Positions 51,609-57,213 of a stretch of DNA of 57,213 bases are shown piece after piece. The stretch's first letter is position 1, and every line of letters begins with the position of its first letter. The stretch covers positions 1 through 57,213 of the forward strand of contig PLZF01000011.1 of the NCBI GenBank assembly GCA_003152015.1. The letters are read 5' to 3'. Origin of the DNA: Acidimicrobiaceae bacterium (GTDB lineage Bacteria > Actinomycetota > Acidimicrobiia > Acidimicrobiales > RAAP-2). Under the pieces are notes generated by a model. The model saw only the letters and a program-made list of their open reading frames with translations, had not been told where the DNA came from and searched no databases. A program made the position numbers and the translations under genes.

Positions 51609-52595
51609 ATGACCTCCGACGGGCACACACTGGAGGGGACCGACGTCTCGATCCCGCTGTTGGGTGTGGGGACCTGGTCCTGGGGTGACCGCTCGACCTG
51701 GGGTATGGGCGGCTACGACACCCACCTCACCCGAGCCTCGATACAGGAGGCGTGGAACGCCTCGATCGACGCCGGAGTCACCTTGTTCGACACGGCCGAG
51801 GTTTACGGAAGGGGAGAGAGCGAACGGATCATCGGTGAACTTCTGGCCGGCGATCCCGGCCGGGCTGCGTCCGTCGTGGTGGCCACGAAGTTCATGCCGT
51901 CGCCATGGAAGCTGCAGGTTCGCGGTGCACTCATGAGGTCGTTGCGGTTGTCGCTGGGGCGGCTCGGCGTGCCGGCGGTCGATCTCTACCAGATCCACGG
52001 CCCTGTCAGCCTTCGCTCCCACGCGGCGATGGCCGATGCCCTGGCCGCCGCCCACGAAGCCGGCCTTGTAAAGGCGGTCGGTGTATCCAACTACTCGGTG
52101 AAGGAGACCCGGTCCATCGACGCGGAGCTGCGTAAACGCGGCCTGCGGTTGGCCACGAACCAGATCGAGTTCTCACTGCTGCGACGCGCTCCGGAGACCA
52201 GTGGGCTGCTGGCGGTGTGTAAGGACCTAGGTGTCGTGCCGCTCGCCTATTCACCGATCGGCCAAGGCCGACTCACCGGCAAGTATTCGGTGGCCCGGCC
52301 GCCGCAGGGCAAGCGGAACTTCTCGAACCATCCGATGGGGGTCGTCGACGGTGTCGTAGGCGAACTGCGGCGGGTGGGTGAGAAGCACGGCGGGAAGACG
52401 CCCAGCCAGGTGGCACTGAACTGGGTGATCGCCAAGGGAGTCGTCCCGATTCCCGGTGCCAAGGACAGGCACCAGGCCGAGGAGAACGCAGGGGCGCTCC
52501 ACTGGAGTATCGACGGCGACGACATCGTCTCGCTTGACCAGGTGTCCTTGGGAGGGGTGCGCAGCTTCCAGAACCGGATCTGGCAACACGGCTGA
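51609..52595 (+). CDS. Aldo/keto reductase
   Basis: This NADPH-dependent oxidoreductase has a (beta/alpha)8 fold and 328 residues. The catalytic tetrad positions are visible: Asp and Tyr in LFDTAEVYGRGESE, Lys in VVATKFMPS, and His in DLYQIHGP. The nucleotide-binding end is QVALNWVIAKGVVPIPGAKD. ATG 51609 is the likely start; the longer frame overlaps the IstB remnant on the other strand. Carbonyl substrates are not predictable. Confidence 0.92.
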   Translation: MTSDGHTLEGTDVSIPLLGVGTWSWGDRSTWGMGGYDTHLTRASIQEAWNASIDAGVTLFDTAEVYGRGESERIIGELLAGDPGRAASVVVATKFMPSPWKLQVRGALMRSLRLSLGRLGVPAVDLYQIHGPVSLRSHAAMADALAAAHEAGLVKAVGVSNYSVKETRSIDAELRKRGLRLATNQIEFSLLRRAPETSGLLAVCKDLGVVPLAYSPIGQGRLTGKYSVARPPQGKRNFSNHPMGVVDGVVGELRRVGEKHGGKTPSQVALNWVIAKGVVPIPGAKDRHQAEENAGALHWSIDGDDIVSLDQVSLGGVRSFQNRIWQHG

Positions 52596-52673
52596 ACAGC
52601 GGCCCCGGCGTGCCGGCTCAAACAGCTTTGTGGTGCTCGGTGAACCAGACCCAGTTCTGTCGGAACCCCTCGG

Positions 52674-52757
<84 letters not shown>

Positions 52758-52921
52758 GAGCGACTGCACGAGATTACCCGAAGAACCTGGACCCTCCTAC
52801 CAGGGCAATCATGGTGACCGAGTCCGATGGTGGATGTTTTTCAGGCGATGAGGACCCCGGAGGGCCTGGGAAGGGGGACTCTTTACTACCGGGACGTTGG
52901 CACCGATAGGCTGTGGTCAGC

Positions 52922-53578
52922 ATGGGACTTCAGAAGTTCGAAGGGCGCCTTGAGCGCATTGTCGATGGAACGTTCTCCAAAGCCTTTCGGGGTGAGTTGC
53001 ATCCTGTGGAGATCGGCCGTCGCCTGACCCGAGAGATGGACCTCAAGCGTCGGCTGGGCGTCCATGGTCTCATCGCGCCCAATTACTTCGAGGTATGCCT
53101 CGCCCCGGCCGAGTTCGAGCGATTTGAGAGCTTTCTCGACGCCCTTGTCCGGGAGCTGGAGGAAGCGGCTCGCGAGCACGCCCGCACCGAAGATTATGTG
53201 TTCGTCGGCCCTGTCGTGGTGGTGGCGCTCGAGGATCCCAGCCAGCGACGAGGTCGTTTTGCCATTCTGTCCGAGGTCCGCGAAGGCCCCGCCGGTCTCT
53301 CGGCGGCATCCATCGTGTTGGCCGATGGGGAACGCATCGTGCTCGGCCCTGAAGTCATCACCATCGGCCGCCTTCCCGAGAGCACAGTGGTCGTCACCGA
53401 CCCCAACGCCAGTCGGCGCCACGCCGAGATACGAAGGGTGGGCAACGACGTGGTGGTGGTTGATCTGAACTCAACCAACGGGACACGGGTCAATGGTGCC
53501 GGCATTCAGGAACGCACCCTGGCGGATGGCGACGAAATCGTGGTCGGAACGACATTCCTCCGATTCGAGACGTCGTGA
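52922..53578 (+). CDS. fhaA: FhaA: DUF3662 and FHA-domain protein
   Basis: The 218-residue protein has an N-terminal DUF3662 domain (LQKFEGRLERIVDGTFSKAF ... NYFEVCLAP). It ends in a forkhead-associated domain (about 135-215) with GRLPESTVVVTDPNASRRHA and LNSTNGTRVNG, which binds phosphothreonine. In mycobacteria FhaA is bound by PknB-phosphorylated MviN pseudokinase and tunes peptidoglycan synthesis. Mycobacterial FhaA is about 520 residues; here the long Gln/Pro-rich linker between the domains is nearly absent. It is the first gene of the operon. Confidence 0.95.
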   Translation: MGLQKFEGRLERIVDGTFSKAFRGELHPVEIGRRLTREMDLKRRLGVHGLIAPNYFEVCLAPAEFERFESFLDALVRELEEAAREHARTEDYVFVGPVVVVALEDPSQRRGRFAILSEVREGPAGLSAASIVLADGERIVLGPEVITIGRLPESTVVVTDPNASRRHAEIRRVGNDVVVVDLNSTNGTRVNGAGIQERTLADGDEIVVGTTFLRFETS

Positions 53579-53601
53579 TGGCGGCAGGCACCTGAATTCA
53601 T

Positions 53602-54105
53602 ATGCACCTGTATCTCATTGTGATTCCGGGGCCCACCAATAACACGCCCGTACTCCGTGCCCTCGAGTACGGAGTCATTCTGGTGTTGTGGCTGTTCTTC
53701 ATGTGGGTCGTTCGAGCGGTGTGGGTGGAAGTCCGTCCGCTGAAGCGCCGTCGCCGTCGCGATAAGGATGACGACATTGACACCGCGATCGCCGGAAAGT
53801 CGCGCAAGGGCAAGCATCTCCGCCTGCATGTGGTGCGTCCCGAGGACCACACCGGTGCAACCTATGAGATCGGTGCCGAAGTCACGGTGGGGCGGGCGGC
53901 CGGATGTGGTGTGCCGATCGACTACGACACCTTCGCGTCGAATCTCCACGCTCGGTTGTTCAGGCTGGATGGCGATGTCTGGGTGGAGGACCTCGGTTCC
54001 ACCAACGGCACCTGGGTGAACACGGAACGGATCGCTGAACGAACCCGTATCGAAAAAGGCGACCTGTTGCAGGTAGGCGGAACCGTATTCGAAGTCGGTA
54101 AGTGA
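53602..54105 (+). CDS. fhaB: FhaB (FipA-like): membrane-anchored FHA-domain protein
   Basis: The 167-residue protein has an N-terminal membrane helix (about 20-40, LEYGVILVLWLFFMWVVRAV), an Arg/Lys-rich linker, and a C-terminal FHA domain. The FHA domain has VGRAAGCGVPIDYDTFASNL, then HARLF and LGSTNGTWVN. It is a phosphothreonine reader, probably recruiting kinase substrates to the division or elongation site. It is 23 bases after fhaA and two bases before pstP. Confidence 0.95.
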   Translation: MHLYLIVIPGPTNNTPVLRALEYGVILVLWLFFMWVVRAVWVEVRPLKRRRRRDKDDDIDTAIAGKSRKGKHLRLHVVRPEDHTGATYEIGAEVTVGRAAGCGVPIDYDTFASNLHARLFRLDGDVWVEDLGSTNGTWVNTERIAERTRIEKGDLLQVGGTVFEVGK

Positions 54106-54106
54106 C

Positions 54107-55402
54107 ATGACGGTTCTTCGGTCGGGGTCGGCCTCCGACGTGGGTCTGGTCCGCTCCTCCAATCAGGATTTGGCCCTAGCGACCTCCAGTCTGTTTGCCG
54201 TGGCTGATGGAATGGGCGGCCATGCCGGTGGCGAGGTGGCGTCACGCCTGGCGATCGAAGAGCTGAGTGCAGCGTTTGGCCGCCAGCCCACCGGATCCGG
54301 GTTGGCCGAAGCTGTCACTTCCGCCAATGCGATGGTGTGGGCGCACAGCCAAGAGAACGCCGATCTTCGGGGCATGGGCACCACGCTCACCGCGGTGGCC
54401 CTGGTCGATGAAGGCGGACGCGATGTGTTGGCGCTGGTCAACGTGGGCGACTCGCGCTCCTACCGGTACCACGATGGCGAACTGACTCAGATCACCAACG
54501 ACCACAGCCTGGCCGAAGAGATGGTCCTCAACGGCGAGCTGACTCCCGCTGAGGCTGCTTTCCATCCCCACCGCCATATCCTCACCCGAGCCCTGGGCGT
54601 GTCCCCGGACGTCAAGGTCGACGTTTGGCGGATCCGACCGATTCGCGGCGACCGGTTCCTCCTCTGTAGTGACGGCCTGACCAACGAGCTCGGGAACAAC
54701 CAGCTCATCGAGGTCCTGTCCACGGTGGCGGACCCCCAGGCCGCGGCCGACCTCTTTGTCCGTGCGGCGCGCACCCACGGAGGCAGCGACAACATCACCG
54801 CGGTCGTGGTCGACGTGATCGTCGGAGAAGAGGACACCCGGTCGATCCCGGCCGTGATGGCCGTGTCACCTGAGTTCGTGGACCCAACGGGTGTGGCCTC
54901 CAATGGCGTTGCTGAACTGCAACCGCTGGCTGTTCCCGAGATAAGGATCCCGAATCGCCGCGAGCGCCGAAAGGCCAAACGCCGCGAGCGTCGACGCGAT
55001 CGAGGCCGGCGCCTGATCACGCTCCGGACGCTGCTGTTCGTGATCCTGTTCGTAGCGATTGTGGGCGCCGGTTATTTCTCCGTGCGCTGGTACAACACCA
55101 ATTCCTATTTCGTCGGCCTCAACGGCAATGAACTGGTGATCTATCAGGGCAGAATCGGTGGGTTTCTCTGGTACCACCCGGTCGAGGCGCAGCGTACCGG
55201 GGCCACCACCGCTGATGTGGGGCCGACCTACCTCCCGGCCCTCCAGTCTGGGGTGGAGGAATCGACCATCGGCAATGCCCGGACCTACGTGAAGAATCTG
55301 GTGTCGGACTATAGGAGCACACACAGCCCCCCCTCTATGCTTCCGCCCGCCTCGAGTACGACAACGACCACTGCGTCGGGAGCCGGGGCGGGGGGTACCT
55401 GA
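54107..55402 (+). CDS. pstP: PP2C-type Ser/Thr protein phosphatase
   Basis: PstP reverses PknA/PknB phosphorylation. The catalytic domain (about 1-240) shows all PPM metal motifs: SDVGLVRSSNQD, ADGMGGHAGGEVAS, GMGTTLTAVAL, VNVGDSRSYRY, LLCSDGLTNEL and GGSDNITAVVVD. An Arg-rich stretch precedes a transmembrane helix (about 304-324, TLLFVILFVAIVGAGYFSVR) and an extracytoplasmic tail. The length of 431 residues is slightly below M. tuberculosis PstP. Its stop overlaps the pbpA start by one base (TGATG), where rodA would normally lie. Confidence 0.96.
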   Translation: MTVLRSGSASDVGLVRSSNQDLALATSSLFAVADGMGGHAGGEVASRLAIEELSAAFGRQPTGSGLAEAVTSANAMVWAHSQENADLRGMGTTLTAVALVDEGGRDVLALVNVGDSRSYRYHDGELTQITNDHSLAEEMVLNGELTPAEAAFHPHRHILTRALGVSPDVKVDVWRIRPIRGDRFLLCSDGLTNELGNNQLIEVLSTVADPQAAADLFVRAARTHGGSDNITAVVVDVIVGEEDTRSIPAVMAVSPEFVDPTGVASNGVAELQPLAVPEIRIPNRRERRKAKRRERRRDRGRRLITLRTLLFVILFVAIVGAGYFSVRWYNTNSYFVGLNGNELVIYQGRIGGFLWYHPVEAQRTGATTADVGPTYLPALQSGVEESTIGNARTYVKNLVSDYRSTHSPPSMLPPASSTTTTTASGAGAGGT

Positions 55403-56907
55403 TGGAGAAGCGCATCCGCCGGCTGGGAATCTTCATGATGCTCTGTATGGTGGCCATCTTTGTGCAGCTCAACAACATTCAGGTTCTGAAGGCCAACTCA
55501 CTGGCCACCAACCCGGCCAACCCTCGGGTCCAGTCGGCAGGCCGGAGCCAGCCCCGTGGCGACATCGTGTCGGCGGACGGGGTGAATCTGGCCACTTCGG
55601 TGCTGGCCAATTCCGGGGTCTACAAGTACAGGCGGGTTTACAACCCGAACACGGCTGTGCTGTTCTCCCAGATAGTGGGTTACGACTCGTTGAAGTACGG
55701 CAATTACAACGGGGTGGAAGCCGAGTACAACAACTATCTCGTGGCCCACAACAAGCCGGCCAAATCCCTTCGTGATCTGTTGACCGGCCAGACCGTGGTG
55801 GACAATGTCACCCTCACCATCAATTCCAACCTTCAACGCCAAGTCGCTCAGGCCGTTGACAGCGGTGCCCCCGGCGTGAACGGAGCTGCGGCGGTAGTGC
55901 TCGATCCCAACACCGGCGCCATCGAGGCCATGTACTCGAACCCCACGTTCGATCCGAACCCATTGGTGTCTCCGGACCTGGCCACAGAGACGGCGTACTG
56001 GACGGCCGAAATTAACAAGCAGCTAAACCCCGGTAACCCACTGCGCGCCGGGGCCTATAACCAGATCTACCCACCCGGCTCGAGTTTCAAGGTGGTCACC
56101 ACCTCCGCAGTGTTGGAACATCGGCCGGATCTGACGGCGATGACCTACCCGGTGGTGTCGTCCATCACGCTCCCCAATACCGGCAATCCTCCCCAACAGT
56201 TGACCAACTACCACTCCTCGTCGTGCGGAGGAACGCTCGAACAGATTTTGGTCCAGTCCTGTGACGCCGACTTTGCCTCCGTTGGCCAACTGCTGGGCGC
56301 CCCTACCCTGGTGACCCAGGCCCAGCAGTATGGATTCAATCAGCGGATCCCGCTTGACGTTCCCGTTTCGACGGTGGCGATCTCCAACTTCGGGACGGAG
56401 GCGTCATTCGCCCAGAACGTTCCCGGTCTGATGAAGTCGGCGATCGGCCAGCAGAACGTGACGGCCTCAGCTCTGCAGATGGCCATGGTGGCCGGCACCG
56501 TGGCCAATGGAGGGGTGGAGATGACCCCCCACGTGATGGCCCAGATACGCGATTCGCAAGGTAACCTGGTGAACTCGTACACGCCCAAGCCGTGGATGCG
56601 GGCCACCACGAGTCAGACCGCGGCCACCCTCGCCACCTTTATGCAGGGGGTTGCATCAAGTGGCACCGCTGCCGGCATCTTCCCGGCCAGCTGGAACGTG
56701 GCGGCCAAGACCGGTACTGCGCAGGTCGGCTCACTGGGCCCGAACCCGACCTTCACCACCGACTGGCTGATCGCTTTCGCCCCGGTCGGCCAGACCAAGG
56801 TGGCAGTGGCGGTGGTGCTCCCCAACCAGCCAGGCAGTGCTACTGGCGCCACCTACTCGGGCCCGATCGTCAAGCAAATTCTTCAAGACATATTGGGCAA
56901 CCAGTGA
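55402..56907 (+). CDS. pbpA: Penicillin-binding transpeptidase PbpA
   Basis: The class B transpeptidase cross-links peptidoglycan. The 501-residue protein has an N-terminal membrane anchor (IFMMLCMVAIFVQLNNIQV) and a pedestal domain. The transpeptidase domain carries SxxK as S227-S-F-K230, SxN region as S286-C-D288 (Asp in place of the common Asn), and KTG as K436-T-G438. The usual partner RodA (SEDS polymerase) is not encoded beside it. ATG 55402 overlaps the pstP stop. The kinase gene follows after 65 bases. Confidence 0.95.
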   Translation: MEKRIRRLGIFMMLCMVAIFVQLNNIQVLKANSLATNPANPRVQSAGRSQPRGDIVSADGVNLATSVLANSGVYKYRRVYNPNTAVLFSQIVGYDSLKYGNYNGVEAEYNNYLVAHNKPAKSLRDLLTGQTVVDNVTLTINSNLQRQVAQAVDSGAPGVNGAAAVVLDPNTGAIEAMYSNPTFDPNPLVSPDLATETAYWTAEINKQLNPGNPLRAGAYNQIYPPGSSFKVVTTSAVLEHRPDLTAMTYPVVSSITLPNTGNPPQQLTNYHSSSCGGTLEQILVQSCDADFASVGQLLGAPTLVTQAQQYGFNQRIPLDVPVSTVAISNFGTEASFAQNVPGLMKSAIGQQNVTASALQMAMVAGTVANGGVEMTPHVMAQIRDSQGNLVNSYTPKPWMRATTSQTAATLATFMQGVASSGTAAGIFPASWNVAAKTGTAQVGSLGPNPTFTTDWLIAFAPVGQTKVAVAVVLPNQPGSATGATYSGPIVKQILQDILGNQ

Positions 56908-56972
56908 AAGACAGAAGGCCCACCCATGAGAACCCCAGAGAGCAACGATCGTAGGCATAGGCTTTGACCCAC

Positions 56973-57213
56973 ATGGACCCAACCCAGGCACCGCGCGTCT
57001 TCTCCGAGCGGTACGAGCTGAACCATCTGATTGCCCGAGGTGGCATGGCGGAGGTGTACCGCGCCCACGACCGGCTCCTCGACCGTCCGGTGGCGCTGAA
57101 GGTCCTCTTCCCCGAGCTGTCGGTGGACAGAACTTTCGTCGAGCGCTTCCGGCGTGAGGCGCAAGCTGCCGCCAACCTGTCTCACCCCAACATCGTGCCG
57201 GTCTTCGACTGGG
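56973..57213 (+). CDS. pknB: Ser/Thr protein kinase (PknB/PknA-like), cut by the window end
   Basis: The first 80 residues are present. They show a short N-terminal tail, FSERYELNHLIARGGMAEVY (glycine-rich loop) and VALKVLFPELSVD with the catalytic Lys. Next is FVERFRREAQAAANLSHPNI with the alpha-C Glu. This is the canonical start of actinobacterial Hanks-type kinases. The frame runs off the end of the window at 57213, so C-terminal PASTA domains cannot be seen. Whether it is PknA or PknB is undecided. Confidence 0.9.
   Translation, partial: MDPTQAPRVFSERYELNHLIARGGMAEVYRAHDRLLDRPVALKVLFPELSVDRTFVERFRREAQAAANLSHPNIVPVFDW

Overview
The window is high-GC actinobacterial DNA. The best clues are the fhaA-fhaB-pstP-pbpA-pknB cell-division/signalling cluster at the right end, a DevR/DosR-type regulator with matching DNA boxes, and many GTG starts with GTGA/ATGA overlaps. 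I infer an uncultured member of Actinomycetota, perhaps Acidimicrobiia. That placement comes from gene content only and was not checked by any search.

Positions 1 to about 14,912 look like the right-hand part of an integrative (probably conjugative or mobilizable) element. It holds a MobF relaxase-helicase (501-3674), a PD-(D/E)XK/winged-helix protein with a palindrome at its promoter (3802-4848), and a type I restriction-modification operon. That operon comprises a small membrane protein, hsdR, hsdM, hsdS and a zinc-hook AAA protein resembling the anticodon nucleases RloC/PrrC (5184-12990). A HEPN/MNT toxin-antitoxin-like pair with its own operator follows (13435-14542). The element ends at a 45-nt exact 3' half of a tRNA-Ile(GAT) gene (14868-14912), the usual scar of integration into a tRNA gene. 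The intact tRNA and the integrase should lie left of the window.

From 14,913 to about 42,200 is an ordinary chromosomal mosaic of metabolic genes. It includes two paralogous serine hydrolases, a DUF3089 lipase-like protein, and a TPP enzyme plus FAD-oxidase operon. Next come a beta-carbonic anhydrase and a small hypoxia-type neighbourhood (membrane protein, DevR-like regulator lacking its phospho-acceptor aspartate, GNAT, two Dos-box-like sites). After that are pantothenate kinase, an NRDE protein, a frameshifted GNAT, and an acyl-CoA dehydrogenase/crotonase pair. The rest are a DMT transporter, a nuclease/phosphatase-fold protein, an esterase, a RodZ-like protein, pirin, an LCP cell-wall ligase, an ArsB-type permease, a flavin monooxygenase and alanine dehydrogenase.

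From 42,200 to 49,100 there is a lipoprotein next to an ECF sigma/anti-sigma pair, a MarR-DUF488 pair, a helical repeat protein, an RNA 2',3'-cyclic phosphodiesterase, and several stretches with decayed or no genes. From 49,100 to 51,600 a TPP enzyme sits beside a graveyard of four truncated genes (MBL-fold, SDR, integrase, IstB). The window closes with an aldo/keto reductase, tRNA-Leu(CAG) and the fhaA-fhaB-pstP-pbpA-pknB operon, which lacks the rodA gene usually found between pstP and pbpA.
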